DNA from: Bacteroidota bacterium
Lineage (GTDB): Bacteria; Bacteroidota; Bacteroidia; AKYH767-A; OLB10
Assembly (NCBI GenBank): GCA_016722525.1
Contig: JADKJB010000018.1
Coordinates: 11,448 to 75,447 of the forward strand
Direction: 5' to 3'
DNA length: 64,000 bases
The translations under genes were made by a program, and so were the position numbers. The notes beneath the pieces are model-generated. The model was not told the DNA's origin. It saw only the letters and a list, made by a program, of their open reading frames with translations, and searched no databases. Shown one piece after another: positions 52,175 through 62,175 of the stretch (the stretch's first letter is position 1; every line of letters begins with the position of its first letter).

Positions 52175-52182
52175 CAAAAGTA
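52175..52182 (-). promoter_or_regulatory. Candidate -7 element for the PKD protein gene
   Basis: TACTTTTG on the minus strand matches TAnnTTTG and lies 45 bases before the PKD gene start. No TTG at the normal -33 distance was found. Confidence 0.45.
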
Positions 52183-52231
52183 AACATCCCTATGCAAATT
52201 GCTTTGTCGAATTTAAGTTTATCTTACCTGT

Positions 52232-53695
52232 TCAAATGCTCCTTTTTTTCTTTATTTTTTCTTTCAACCAAGCCCCATAATTAATAATTTCATCATCACT
52301 GTCTCCTGAAACCTTATATTTATCTATAAAAATGTGGGTTTTTTTGAGCAGGGCAGGCTTGCCACCAATCAGGTCCAGTTGTGCCATAAGTTGAATAAAA
52401 TCTTTCTCTTTCAAGAACTCATCTTTCTTCAATAATTCTTTAAAATCCTTCTTCATTTTGGCAATACGGTATTCCAGATACTCCAAATCTCTCAATTCAA
52501 AGCGAACCATGAGTTCAACAACAGCTATTTTTAGCTGGAGTGCGCGATCAGCATTTTTATAACTCTCCAGCTGGTATAAGCGTGTTATAAACCGAAGTGA
52601 TTCACGGTAGCGACTCAGGTCAAAATGCAAAACACCCAAATTTAAATAAATGAATATTTCATAAAATGGGGTGGACGTTATCTTGCGGTTTTCCCGTATA
52701 TCCTCTAATACTTTGATCGCTTTTTCTTTATCGAGTTTAGAATAATTTATTACCAGTGAATTGTAATAAAAGAACAGGTATTTATCATACAATATTCTTC
52801 CATGCTCCTCCATCGCTTGTTTTAGCAAATCAATGTATTGCAGTGATTGTTTTAATTTATCGTTTTTAAAGAGTGAGTTCACCAAATAGGTGAGCATTTG
52901 TAGTTTAGTATCATGGTTATTTTTATTAAAAAGTTCCAATTTTGTAAATTCTTTGTAGGTTTTTAAGAGGTATTCTTCCAGTGCTAAATAATCACGGTTC
53001 TGTAGCAAAATCTGACTAACGGCTGTATAAATGCGAAAGCGAAAAATGGTACTGTTCCTGATTTCCGGATCATGCAAAAAATCATTGACCGTTTTCTGCA
53101 ACAGCACTACCACCGGCTGATCACTTTTCGAAAAATTTTGAGTAATTTTTAAACGGTAAGAAAGCACTGCCACTACATCCTCAATCGAACGCAATTGTTT
53201 TATCTTTTCCTGGTTGTCACTCCTCTTCTTTATATAAGTCTCGGGATTTATTTCTAACAGATCGTGCGATAGCTTTATAAATTCACCCAGTATCAAATCG
53301 AGCAATTCAAAATTTTCAATTGATCGTGCCTTGGCTTCCGCTTTTCGCAGAAAATAGGCTGCCAGTTCGGTATTTCTTCTTGCACTGTAAAATCGGGATA
53401 AAGCAAGTTGGTTAATCGCTGCCTGGGTTTCTTCTTCATCAAAATGTTGCAACAACAAACATTTATTCACGTCGGTCATTAATCGGTTTCTTAACCGGTA
53501 AAAGGCGTTTTTATCCGCGTTGCCATACAGTTTTTGAAAAATTTTGGTCTCGTCATAGTTATTTCCATTTTTTCGGATGTAGTTGAAGAGTAAGATATCT
53601 TTCCTTTCACCGGTTTGCATCCGCGACTGGTAAAGCTTGAAAAATCGCACTTCTTCTTTGTTTAAGTTGTTGATGATGGCACCTACAATATCCAT
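52232..53695 (-). CDS. Conserved helical hypothetical protein
   Basis: A complete 487-residue cytoplasmic protein, almost entirely alpha-helical and highly charged, with no signal peptide. Helix pairs resemble TPR-like solenoid repeats (ALSRFYSARRNTELAAYFLRKAE, YLNLGVLHFDLSRYRESLRF, ALQLKIAVVELMVRFELRDL). The N-terminal region (NNLNKEEVRFFKLYQSRM, DKNAFYRLRNRLMTDVNKCLLL) may be a separate small domain. I do not recognise a named family. It is unbroken and lies apart from its neighbours. Confidence 0.7.
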   Translation of the reverse strand: MDIVGAIINNLNKEEVRFFKLYQSRMQTGERKDILLFNYIRKNGNNYDETKIFQKLYGNADKNAFYRLRNRLMTDVNKCLLLQHFDEEETQAAINQLALSRFYSARRNTELAAYFLRKAEAKARSIENFELLDLILGEFIKLSHDLLEINPETYIKKRSDNQEKIKQLRSIEDVVAVLSYRLKITQNFSKSDQPVVVLLQKTVNDFLHDPEIRNSTIFRFRIYTAVSQILLQNRDYLALEEYLLKTYKEFTKLELFNKNNHDTKLQMLTYLVNSLFKNDKLKQSLQYIDLLKQAMEEHGRILYDKYLFFYYNSLVINYSKLDKEKAIKVLEDIRENRKITSTPFYEIFIYLNLGVLHFDLSRYRESLRFITRLYQLESYKNADRALQLKIAVVELMVRFELRDLEYLEYRIAKMKKDFKELLKKDEFLKEKDFIQLMAQLDLIGGKPALLKKTHIFIDKYKVSGDSDDEIINYGAWLKEKIKKKRSI

Positions 53696-53760
53696 TATTA
53701 TTTGTTTTGGGTGCGTAAGATAATGAAAAAATTGTAATAGTACTGTGCATGTTTATTCTT

Positions 53761-53768
53761 TACATTTG
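53761..53768 (+). promoter_or_regulatory. Candidate -7 element for the T9SS protein at 53.8 kb
   Basis: TACATTTG matches TAnnTTTG and ends 21 bases before the ATG at 53790. A TTG lies 26 bases upstream of it, slightly beyond the usual range. Confidence 0.5.
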
Positions 53769-53789
53769 ATCTTGTAAAAACAGATCAGC

Positions 53790-54479
53790 ATGAAAAGCAA
53801 GCAACTTCAGTTTCTAATTCTCATTTTCTCTATTCTGATAGCACCTAAATTCAGCTGGTCGCAAGGCACTACAGGTTTACGAGTGGTTGCTATGCCCGGC
53901 TTTCCCTTTGCTCCAGCCGATTCTGCTTATGAAGGGCAGAGTTATAGTTTTGATGTGAAGTTGGTGAATGGCACCAGCTCTGTCATAAATACACCAATTG
54001 ATATACAGTTCAGGGTCGATTCAATCACCACCGCAGCCTTCACACTTGCTCAACCTGTCTTGGCAATTGGCGATTCAGCTACTTTCACAGTTACCGGATA
54101 CACTTTTAATCAACCTCAGTTTAAAGTAGGGAATAATATTGTGGTGGTTTGGCCAGTAGTAAATGGTTTGGCTATTCCTGTTGATTCTTTTTATGCCGAT
54201 GTGATTTTTGTTCCTTTAAGCAGCTTGAGTAATAATGATTTGAAATACAATTCGATACAATTGTTTCCGGTTCCCTCATTGCATATTTTGAATCTCAAAT
54301 TGAATTCAGGAGATCTGGTTGAGTACGTAAGAATTTACTCCATCGATGGTCGGCTTGTTTATGAAAACGAACAGTTTATTGATGGATTTATTGATATCCG
54401 TGGATTTTCTAAAGGAACTTATATTTTCGAAGCAGTGATAAATGGTAAATTGGGCCGGGCTCGTTTTATTCGAAATTGA
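53790..54479 (+). CDS. Small T9SS-secreted protein
   Basis: A complete 229-residue protein. Signal peptide MKSKQLQFLILIFSILIAPKFSWSQ, one Ig-like or BatD-like beta domain (YEGQSYSFDVKLVNGTSSVINTP, AIGDSATFTVTGY), and a T9SS type A tail (LFPVPSLHILNLKLN, GFSKGTYIFEAVI, GRARFIRN). No catalytic motif. Function is unknown; it is probably surface-exposed or extracellular. Confidence 0.82.
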   Translation: MKSKQLQFLILIFSILIAPKFSWSQGTTGLRVVAMPGFPFAPADSAYEGQSYSFDVKLVNGTSSVINTPIDIQFRVDSITTAAFTLAQPVLAIGDSATFTVTGYTFNQPQFKVGNNIVVVWPVVNGLAIPVDSFYADVIFVPLSSLSNNDLKYNSIQLFPVPSLHILNLKLNSGDLVEYVRIYSIDGRLVYENEQFIDGFIDIRGFSKGTYIFEAVINGKLGRARFIRN

Positions 54480-54603
54480 TTTTTTTTTCAGACTTGTACT
54501 GTTATTTGTACCTTCGTGAAGTGCTAAAGTTGTTATTCATTTAACATCTAAAGTATACCACTCTTTTCAAAGGAAACAGTTCTCAGAAAAATCGCAATTT
54601 AAA

Positions 54604-55275
54604 ATGTCCAAACTGTACCTTGTTCCTACTCCTATAGGCAATCTTGAAGATATTACGCTGCGTGCAATTCGTATCTTAAAAGAGGTAGATATTATTTTGG
54701 CAGAAGACACCCGCACGTCTCGTGTTTTGTTGAATCATCTCGGTATTGATAAGCGAATGTTGTCACACCATCAGCACAATGAACATCAATCGACCCCCGA
54801 AGTGGTGCGGATGCTTCAAGCAGGTCAAAGTGTTGCTTTAATCAGTGATGCCGGTACACCGGGAATTTCTGATCCCGGATTTTTGCTGGTGCGTGCAAGT
54901 ATCAAGGAGGGTATTGCTATAGAGTGTTTGCCCGGACCAACTGCGTTTGTTCCCGCACTGGTAGTATCCGGTTTACCAAGTGAACGCTTTTTATTTGAAG
55001 GTTTTTTACCTCCGAAAAAGGGCCGGCAAACGAGATTGAAAGCTCTGGCCGAATTGGAAATGACGTTCATCCTGTATGAATCACCTCACAAAATAGTAAA
55101 AACCCTTGAACAGTTGTGTGAGTATTTAGGTCCTGAACGACCTGCTTCGCTTTCGCGGGAACTGACTAAAATGTTTGAGGAAACAAGAAGAGGCACACTT
55201 TTAGAATTGCTGGAACATTTTAAAGCTGTCGAACCCAGAGGTGAAATAGTGTTGGTGGTTGGTGGTAAGGAATAG
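54604..55275 (+). CDS. rsmI: RsmI, 16S rRNA C1402 2'-O-ribose methyltransferase
   Basis: A complete 223-residue tetrapyrrole-methylase-fold enzyme. It methylates the ribose of C1402 in 16S rRNA using S-adenosylmethionine. Family motifs: LYLVPTPIGNLEDITLRAI at the start, ILAEDTRTSRVLLNHLGI, ISDAGTPGISDPGFLLV, CLPGPTAFVPALVVSGLP, and EGFLPPKKGRQ. The SAM-binding and substrate loops are intact. The C-terminal extra domain seen in some members is absent, as in many Bacteroidota. Confidence 0.96.
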   Translation: MSKLYLVPTPIGNLEDITLRAIRILKEVDIILAEDTRTSRVLLNHLGIDKRMLSHHQHNEHQSTPEVVRMLQAGQSVALISDAGTPGISDPGFLLVRASIKEGIAIECLPGPTAFVPALVVSGLPSERFLFEGFLPPKKGRQTRLKALAELEMTFILYESPHKIVKTLEQLCEYLGPERPASLSRELTKMFEETRRGTLLELLEHFKAVEPRGEIVLVVGGKE

Positions 55276-55395
55276 AAAGTAGGATATTGAACTGCTGGGA
55301 AACAATAAATTACATTGTTAATTTCTTTTGAAACCACTTTGCCAATTCTCCGTATCCGTATATATCTTTACATATACCCCAATTAATTTACTTTT

Positions 55396-58300
55396 ATGGA
55401 TACCATTAAAAAGCTCCTGGTTGCAAACAGGGGTGAAATCGCCATCAGAGCCCTTCGTGCAGCCGCTGAATTAGGCGTGAAAACAGTTGCTGTTTTCACT
55501 TTTGAAGATCGCTACTCCCTTCACAGGTATAAAGCCGATGAAGCTTACCAGATTGGTAATGATAATGAACCCTTAAAGCCTTATCTTGATATTGAAGCCA
55601 TCATTCGTGTTGCTAAAAGCAATCATGTTGATGCCATTCATCCCGGTTATGGTTTTTTGTCTGAAAATGTGCAGTTCGCAACCCGTTGCAGAGAAGAAGG
55701 CATCATCTTCGTTGGCCCTTCACCGGAATCCATGGAAATGCTCGGCGATAAAGTAGCAGCTAAAAAGGTGGCCATGGATTTAGGGGTGCCACTCATTGAA
55801 GGCAACAAAGAAGAGCTTACCAATGCAACTGTTGCGCTTTCTGAAGCTAAAGGTATAGGCTTTCCGGTTATTTTGAAAGCTGCCGCAGGGGGTGGTGGAC
55901 GAGGTATGAGAGTCATCCGCAAAGAAGAAGAATTGGAAAAAGCATTCAATGAAGCACAACGTGAAGCTGAAAATGCCTTTGGTAATGCTACTATTTTTAT
56001 TGAAAAATTTATTGAAGATCCCAAACATATTGAAGTTCAAATTTTAGGCGATCAATTTGGTAATCTGGTGCATTTGTTCGAACGTGATTGTTCTGTGCAA
56101 CGGAGATTTCAGAAAGTTGTTGAAATTGCTCCTGCACCTTTATTAAAATCAGAAACAAAAAAGGCACTCTATAATTATGCACTCGATATTGCAGCATATG
56201 CCGATTATTATAATGCCGGGACCGTAGAGTTTCTGGTTGATAAAGATGAAAAAATTTATTTTATTGAAGTCAACCCTCGAATTCAGGTCGAACATACTGT
56301 AACCGAACAGGTAACGGGTGTGGATATTGTAAAATGTCAGATCTTAATTGCAGATGGAAAATCACTGGCATCGCCCGAAATCGATATAAAACATCAGGTG
56401 CAGGTACAGTGCAATGGTTATGCCATTCAATGCCGTATTACCACTGAGGATCCTCAAAATGATTTTAAGCCCGATTATGGAACTCTGATCGCTTATCGTA
56501 ATGCAGGTGGTTATGGAATTCGTATCGATGAAGGAAGTTCCTATCAGGGAGTGAAAATTTCACCTTTCTTCGATTCAATGCTGGTGAAAGTAACTGCTAC
56601 AGGAAAAAATCTGGCTGATGCAGCGCAACGAATGAATCGTACACTCATGGAGTTTCGCATCCGTGGGGTCAAAACAAATATTCCATTTTTGGAAAATGTT
56701 ATTAATCATCCTGAATTCCGTGAAGGAAAGGCTACTGTTAATTTTATTGGAAAGCACCCTGAATTGTTTACATTTACTTTCAAACAGGATCGTGGAACTA
56801 AAATTCTAACTTACCTCGCCGATGTGATGGTCAATGGCCATCCGGATATCAAATCGTTTGACAAGAATCATAAATTCAGAACCCCTCGAATTCCTCAGGT
56901 GCCTTATGGCATGACACATACTCCGGGAACAAAAGATCAGCTTTCTAAAATGGGACCTGAAAAGTTTGCTCAATGGATCAAGAAAGAAAAACCAATTTAT
57001 TTTACGGATACTACTTTGCGCGATGCGCATCAGTCACTGCTCGCTACACGTGTTCGAACAACAGATATGATGAAAGTGGCAAGAAGTTTTGCTATCATGC
57101 ATCCTCAAATGTTCAGCATGGAAGTTTGGGGTGGCGCTACTTTCGATGTAGCACTTCGGTTCCTTCATGAATGTCCCTGGAAACGTTTGCAGCTTCTGCG
57201 TGAAGCAGTACCTAATATTTTATTGCAAATGTTGATAAGGGGATCAAATGCTATAGGCTATGCCGCTTACCCTGATAACCTGGTAGTAAAGTTCATTGAA
57301 AAATCATGGGATAACGGTGTGGATATATTCCGAATATTTGATTCACTCAATTGGAATAAAAGCATGAAGGTTTCTATTAAGGCAGTGCGTGAACATACCA
57401 ATGGCATTGCTCAGGCCTGTATTTGTTATACCGGTGATTTACAGGATAAAAGTAAAACCAAATACAATCTTAACTATTATACCGACCTGGCCGGCGAACT
57501 CGAACATATAGGTGCTCACATGCTGGGTATTAAAGATATGGCCGGTTTGCTCAAACCTTATGCAGCTGTTGAGTTGATTGATGCATTAAAGAAAACTGTA
57601 AAAATTCCTATTCATCTTCATACTCATGACACCTCCTCAATTCAGGCTGCCACTTATATCAAAGCTATTGAAGCCGGTGTGGATGTGGTGGATGTGGCAC
57701 TTGGTTCTTTGTCTGGATTAACATCTCAACCGAATTTCAATTCCATGGTGGAATCATTGAAAGGACATGAAAGATTCATGCCTTTTGATATAGATTCACT
57801 CAACGCCTTTTCGAACTACTGGGAGGTGGTAAGGGAATTTTATTATCCTTTTGAATCGGGACTCCTTGCCGGTAATGCAGAAGTGTATAAACATGAAATT
57901 CCGGGTGGACAATATTCCAATCTTCGCCCTCAGGCTGCCTCCCTCGGATTGGAAGATAAAATGGAAGAGATAAAAATTGCCTATGAAGAAGTGAATGAAT
58001 TGTTTGGTGATATTGTAAAAGTGACTCCTTCTTCGAAAGTGGTTGGGGATATGGCTTTGTATATGGTTTCCAATCATCTTTCTAAAATTGATGTTATGAC
58101 CAAAGGTGCTTCCATTTCTTTTCCCGAATCAGTGAAAAGTTTTTTCAAAGGTGACCTTGGGCAACCCCCGGGAGGCTTTCCGAAAGAATTGCAGAAGATT
58201 ATTTTAAAGAATGAAAAAGCTTATACCGATCTTCCCAATGCACATATAGAACCTGTTAATTTTGACGTGGAGTTTGTCGATTTTCAAAAGAAGTTTAACA

Positions 58301-58842
58301 ATCGTCAAACTTTTCTGGATTTCCTTTCTTATAAATTTTATCCGAAAGTATTTGAAGAGTATTTTAATCATTCACAAAAATATGGTGATGTAACTGCTAT
58401 ACCGACTACTGCATTTTTCTATGGGATGAAAAGTAATGAAGAGATCATGGTGGATATTGGTCAGGGTAAAACAATAATAATTCGTTTGCTTTATATTGGT
58501 GAAGTGGATGAATCAGGAAATAGAATTGTTTATTTCAGATTGAATGGCCAAACCCGTTCGGTGGAGGTGTCTGATAAAAAAGCCAACGTATTAAAAATTT
58601 CTCACACTAAAGCCACCACTTCAAATCACATAGGCACACCGTTACAAGGCTTGTTGTCGAAAATTTTTGTGAAACCCGGTGAAAAAGTTGTTAAAAATAC
58701 GCCGCTATTTACTATCGAAGCCATGAAGATGGAAACTACTATCACGGCTCCTAGAGATATGGCAATTGATAAAATTGTTTTACCTGCAGGCAGTATGGTG
58801 GAAAGTGATGATCTGATAGTAGAAATAATAGAAAGTAAATGA
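55396..58842 (+). CDS. pyc: Pyruvate carboxylase
   Basis: A complete 1148-residue single-chain pyruvate carboxylase, biotin-dependent, converting pyruvate, bicarbonate and ATP to oxaloacetate for the TCA cycle and gluconeogenesis. Biotin carboxylase domain at 1-450 (LLVANRGEIAIRALRAA, KAAAGGGGRGMRVI, FIEVNPRIQVEHTVTE). Carboxyltransferase domain from about 535 (FTDTTLRDAHQSLLATR, ARSFAIMHPQMFSMEVWGGATF). The tetramerisation region follows, then the biotinyl domain with the acceptor Lys near 1112 in EAMKMET. It is unbroken despite its length and lies 120 bases after rsmI. Confidence 0.96.
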   Translation: MDTIKKLLVANRGEIAIRALRAAAELGVKTVAVFTFEDRYSLHRYKADEAYQIGNDNEPLKPYLDIEAIIRVAKSNHVDAIHPGYGFLSENVQFATRCREEGIIFVGPSPESMEMLGDKVAAKKVAMDLGVPLIEGNKEELTNATVALSEAKGIGFPVILKAAAGGGGRGMRVIRKEEELEKAFNEAQREAENAFGNATIFIEKFIEDPKHIEVQILGDQFGNLVHLFERDCSVQRRFQKVVEIAPAPLLKSETKKALYNYALDIAAYADYYNAGTVEFLVDKDEKIYFIEVNPRIQVEHTVTEQVTGVDIVKCQILIADGKSLASPEIDIKHQVQVQCNGYAIQCRITTEDPQNDFKPDYGTLIAYRNAGGYGIRIDEGSSYQGVKISPFFDSMLVKVTATGKNLADAAQRMNRTLMEFRIRGVKTNIPFLENVINHPEFREGKATVNFIGKHPELFTFTFKQDRGTKILTYLADVMVNGHPDIKSFDKNHKFRTPRIPQVPYGMTHTPGTKDQLSKMGPEKFAQWIKKEKPIYFTDTTLRDAHQSLLATRVRTTDMMKVARSFAIMHPQMFSMEVWGGATFDVALRFLHECPWKRLQLLREAVPNILLQMLIRGSNAIGYAAYPDNLVVKFIEKSWDNGVDIFRIFDSLNWNKSMKVSIKAVREHTNGIAQACICYTGDLQDKSKTKYNLNYYTDLAGELEHIGAHMLGIKDMAGLLKPYAAVELIDALKKTVKIPIHLHTHDTSSIQAATYIKAIEAGVDVVDVALGSLSGLTSQPNFNSMVESLKGHERFMPFDIDSLNAFSNYWEVVREFYYPFESGLLAGNAEVYKHEIPGGQYSNLRPQAASLGLEDKMEEIKIAYEEVNELFGDIVKVTPSSKVVGDMALYMVSNHLSKIDVMTKGASISFPESVKSFFKGDLGQPPGGFPKELQKIILKNEKAYTDLPNAHIEPVNFDVEFVDFQKKFNNRQTFLDFLSYKFYPKVFEEYFNHSQKYGDVTAIPTTAFFYGMKSNEEIMVDIGQGKTIIIRLLYIGEVDESGNRIVYFRLNGQTRSVEVSDKKANVLKISHTKATTSNHIGTPLQGLLSKIFVKPGEKVVKNTPLFTIEAMKMETTITAPRDMAIDKIVLPAGSMVESDDLIVEIIESK

Positions 58843-58875
58843 AAATAGAGATTCTTAACACTCCTTACAATTACA

Positions 58876-58942
58876 ACGCAGGAACAAGGTTGAACAGAAT
58901 TCGTTGCTCTATTCTTTAGCGCTGTTCCTGTGTTTTGTTTTT
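58876..58942 (+). terminator. Possible terminator after pyruvate carboxylase
   Basis: CAGGAACA pairs with TGTTCCTG across a 36-base loop, followed by a T-rich tract (TGTTTTGTTTTT). The long loop makes this less certain than the other terminators listed. Confidence 0.45.
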
Positions 58943-58971
58943 AAGTCCGAAAGACTAGTTAAAACTTTAAA

Positions 58972-60150
58972 CTAGGTAAAAGCGTTTTCTCCGGTAATAT
59001 CCATTCCTGTAATCAATAAATGAATGTCGTGCGTTCCTTCATAAGTAATTACAGATTCCAGATTCATCATATGTCGCATGATAGGATATTCTCCGGTGAT
59101 ACCCATACCGCCATGTATCTGTCGGGCTTCCCTGGCCACTTCAACAGCCATGTTTACACTGTTTCTTTTCGCCATGGAGATTTGAGCTGCAGTGGCCCGG
59201 TTTTCATTCTTTAAAACACCCAACCTCCACGTCAATAACTGAGCTTTTGTAATTTCAGTAATCATCTCTGCTAATTTTTTCTGCTGCAGCTGAAATCCTC
59301 CTATAGGTCTTCCGAATTGAATTCTTTCCTTGGAATAACGTAAAGCAGAATCGTAACAATCCATTGCAGCACCAATTGCTCCCCACGATATTCCAAATCT
59401 GGCTGAATTCAAACAACCTAACGGTCCTTTTAATCCTTTTACATTTGGCAACAAATTTTCTTTCGGTACCTGAACATTATCAAAAACAAGTTCACCTGTT
59501 GCCGATGCTCTCAGTGACCATTTGCCATGTGTTTCTGGTGTGGTAAATCCTTTCATTCCTCTTTCTACAATCAAACCACGTATAATTCCTTCCTCATCTT
59601 TCGCCCACACAATGGCTATATGCGCAAATGGTGCATTACTGATCCACATCTTCGCTCCATTTAAAACATAGTGATCACCCTTATCCTTTATGTTCGTAAC
59701 CATTCCATTCGGATTGGAACCATGATCAGGCTCTGTTAAACCAAAACAACCCAGATATTCACCTGAAGCAAGTTTTGGGAGATATTTTTTACGTTGCTCC
59801 TCAGATCCATAAGTGTAAATAGGATACATCACCAACGAACTCTGCACGGAGGCCGTGGAACGTATTCCAGAATCGCCTCTTTCCAATTCTTGCATGATGA
59901 GCCCATAGGAAATTTGATCTAATCCACCACCACCATACTCAACAGGAATGTAAGGCCCAAACGCTCCAATGTCAGCTAAGCCTTTGATTAAATGTTTTGG
60001 AAACTCACATTTCTGACAAGCTTCTTCAATAATTGGTGACACCTCCTTTTTCACCCATGCACGCACTGTGTCGCGGATGAGCTTGTGTTCATCGGTTAAA
60101 AGTTCATCCATTAAGTAATAATCGGGTGCCTGAAAACGGTCTTGTGCCAT
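58972..60150 (-). CDS. gcdH: Glutaryl-CoA dehydrogenase-type acyl-CoA dehydrogenase
   Basis: A complete 392-residue FAD enzyme. It closely follows the glutaryl-CoA dehydrogenase pattern: RSTASVQSSLVMYPIYTYGSEEQR with Arg97 at the substrate site, GCFGLTEPDHGSNP, LNGAKMWISNAP, GKWSLRASATGELVFDNVQVP, and NLESVITYEGTHDIH with catalytic Glu371. It oxidises and decarboxylates glutaryl-CoA to crotonyl-CoA in lysine and tryptophan breakdown, passing electrons to ETF. No other genes of that pathway are nearby. A related short-chain acyl-CoA dehydrogenase is the main alternative. Confidence 0.9.
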   Translation of the reverse strand: MAQDRFQAPDYYLMDELLTDEHKLIRDTVRAWVKKEVSPIIEEACQKCEFPKHLIKGLADIGAFGPYIPVEYGGGGLDQISYGLIMQELERGDSGIRSTASVQSSLVMYPIYTYGSEEQRKKYLPKLASGEYLGCFGLTEPDHGSNPNGMVTNIKDKGDHYVLNGAKMWISNAPFAHIAIVWAKDEEGIIRGLIVERGMKGFTTPETHGKWSLRASATGELVFDNVQVPKENLLPNVKGLKGPLGCLNSARFGISWGAIGAAMDCYDSALRYSKERIQFGRPIGGFQLQQKKLAEMITEITKAQLLTWRLGVLKNENRATAAQISMAKRNSVNMAVEVAREARQIHGGMGITGEYPIMRHMMNLESVITYEGTHDIHLLITGMDITGENAFT

Positions 60151-60368
60151 GGTTTTAAATAATATTGTTAAATCCTAAATTTTAATGAACTGAATGCTTT
60201 TGTAGATTCCTTTTTTAAATGATAATTCTAAAACAGAAATAAAATAAATAAACGAAGTGTAAGTGTTTGATATTTAGCAATATAAAATCATTGACAAATC
60301 TCGTTTTAACTTTTCAACGGGGCAAAATTAGGGAAAAAAGGGTTCGAAACCACCATATTAATGCCTTG

Positions 60369-60995
60369 TCAAAAAACAACCAGTTTGCCGGAATGTTTTT
60401 CAACAGCATCTTTATTTATTTTAAAGAAATAAATACCTGATGATAGGGCTGGTGAAAAGAGTTCCCATTTTTCAGCTGTTGTTTCCTCTTCTAAAATCAA
60501 TTTACCTATCCGGTCAAAGAGCAGTATTTGTAAATTGTTTTGATTGGGATTGGAAAAGTAAATGACACAATTCGAAGAACACGGATTTGGGAATACAGTA
60601 AAACCATCTTTTGAAAAATCAATAAACCCCACCGATCTTGATTCGGAATACAATCCCAAAGAACCCAGATCGAGACGGTAAAAGGAGAGTCTGTTTTTAA
60701 CCGGGTTCTCATCCAGGAATGAATAACTTTCTTCGGTATTAATAGCTCCACATACACCGGCAAATTCATGAATTTCTGTAAAATTGCTGTTGTCAATGGA
60801 TCGCTCAATTTGTACTCCGGTACAGGAAATTCCCTTGAAAACAGTGAAATTAATTAGCACCCCTTCTGAAACAGGTGCAACTGTGAAAGACCGGAAAATG
60901 GTGTCAGATTGAGCAGATACTGAGTGTCCCAATAACATTATTGGAATAAATAAAATTTTTAATCTCCCAAAGCAAATAGTAGCAGCTGTTCTCAT
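60369..60995 (-). CDS. Small T9SS-secreted protein
   Basis: About 208 residues starting at ATG 60995 (MRTAATICFGRLKILFIPIMLLGHSVSAQ). The longer frame would start at a TTG that belongs to the promoter element TAACTTTG. One fibronectin-like beta domain is seen (VLINFTVFKGISCTGVQIERS, YSFLDENPVKNRLSFYRLD), followed by a T9SS type A tail (VFPNPCSSNCVIYFSN, ALSSGIYFFKI, GKLVVF). Function is unknown. Confidence 0.8.
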   Translation of the reverse strand: MRTAATICFGRLKILFIPIMLLGHSVSAQSDTIFRSFTVAPVSEGVLINFTVFKGISCTGVQIERSIDNSNFTEIHEFAGVCGAINTEESYSFLDENPVKNRLSFYRLDLGSLGLYSESRSVGFIDFSKDGFTVFPNPCSSNCVIYFSNPNQNNLQILLFDRIGKLILEEETTAEKWELFSPALSSGIYFFKINKDAVEKHSGKLVVF

Positions 60996-61014
60996 AATTG
61001 AGCTCAAAGTTACG

Positions 61015-61022
61015 GATGTAAA
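61015..61022 (-). promoter_or_regulatory. Candidate -7 element that fixes the start of the 60.4-kb T9SS gene
   Basis: TAACTTTG on the minus strand matches TAnnTTTG exactly. Transcription would begin near 61008, leaving about 13 bases before ATG 60995. This rules out the upstream TTG as a start. Confidence 0.55.
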
Positions 61023-61093
61023 TTTTATTAATGGGGAGTCTTCAGTACAGATTTGGTAATTTTTTTCAATGCTTATTTTTAAATTTCATGATT

Positions 61094-62079
61094 TTAGGGT
61101 TTAGATATTTTAAAAATATGTATTTTTTCATTTTTCAATCGCACACGGATAAAGTATATTCCATTTGCAAATTCGTGCATATTTATCTGTAAAGCATTCT
61201 CATTCAATTTTCCTTTTTTATCAATAATTTGTCCTAAGCAATTTAATACTTCGAATGAATTAATTGGGTGGTTTTTTGATTTGATTTCAAATTCATAGCC
61301 ACTTAATGTAGAAATTGATAAATTTTCGTTTGAATTAAATTCATTTATCGAAGTAATTGAATCTGTCGGGGTTACAAGTATGTCATCAATATAAAGGTAG
61401 GCTGATGTAGCAAAACTCGGATTGGTACCCCAACCAGTGATAATTATTGTAGTGTTTGGAGTGTCTCTGAAATTTCCTAAAATCAGGTATTTTTCCCCTC
61501 CATTAGCAAAAAAAGTACTTGTAAGTTGAGTCCATCCAATCCTATCGCTAATATCATTAGTAACCGGATTTTCAAATTGAGGTAGAAATGTAAGATTTGA
61601 GTAGGGGTAAATGACAGTATCAATTTCATTGTTTGAAAAATAAGCACCGAAATTATTTGTGTGTCTTCCACAACTGTCACCAGCACTTACATAAAAACTT
61701 ATGGTATACTCAACTCCTGGTAGTAAAGAATCTATGAGTTCTGTCTGAATATACTCTCTATAAGTTTGATTGGGATTTGATAAATTAACTATTGCATTTC
61801 CTATACCTGCATAACCCAATCCAGTTCTTGCCAATTGATAACCCAATTTATTTTGAGGAACTCCGTCCAAATAGTACCACATACATGAAAGAATTCAGGA
61901 GAAACATTTGTAATAGGCTTTGTCCAATGCGTTGCATTTGTGAGTTGTCCTAAACCTTGTGGGCAAGAATTATACAATTCAAAAGAAGGATTAGGAACAA
62001 GATTATATTGACAATTTCTTTGAAAGAAATTGGCAATAGCATTACATATTGTTATTACTCTATAAATTAATTTTTTCAT
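61094..62079 (-). CDS. T9SS-secreted protein with carbohydrate-binding-like domain (frameshift)
   Basis: About 328 residues. The N-terminal frame begins MKKLIYRVITICNAI and leads into NLVPNPSFELYNSCPQGLGQL, typical of Bacteroidota secreted proteins. A break near 61865 shifts to the frame DGVPQNKLGYQLARTGLGYAGIG. A jelly-roll-like domain follows (YREYIQTELIDSLLPGVEYTISFYVS, NGGEKYLILGNF, AYLYIDDILVTP), then a T9SS type A tail (VLNCLGQIIDKKG, EFANGIYFIRVRL). The signal peptide is poor, so a second indel near 62030 is possible. The protein is otherwise intact. Ligand unknown. Confidence 0.72.
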
Positions 62080-62144
62080 TTTTGTATAGTTTAATTAGGT
62101 TAAATAAATATTAATGTGAAATAAAACAATCTATTTCTTTACAC

Positions 62145-62175
62145 TAAAGTTAATACTTATTAATGAACCCAACAA
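62145..62175 (-). promoter_or_regulatory. Promoter of the 61.1-kb T9SS gene
   Basis: On the minus strand TTG (62175-62173), 20 bases, then TAACTTTA (62152-62145), a one-mismatch -7 element, 65 bases upstream of the ATG at 62079. Confidence 0.5.

Noticed and set aside
54490..54520. TACCTTCG as an rsmI promoter
   Set aside because: One mismatch in the -7 core and the only TTG is 12 bases away, too close for this promoter type.
60335..60355. GGGTTCGAAACC, resembling a tRNA T-arm
   Set aside because: No acceptor, D-arm or anticodon arm can be folded around it; chance match.
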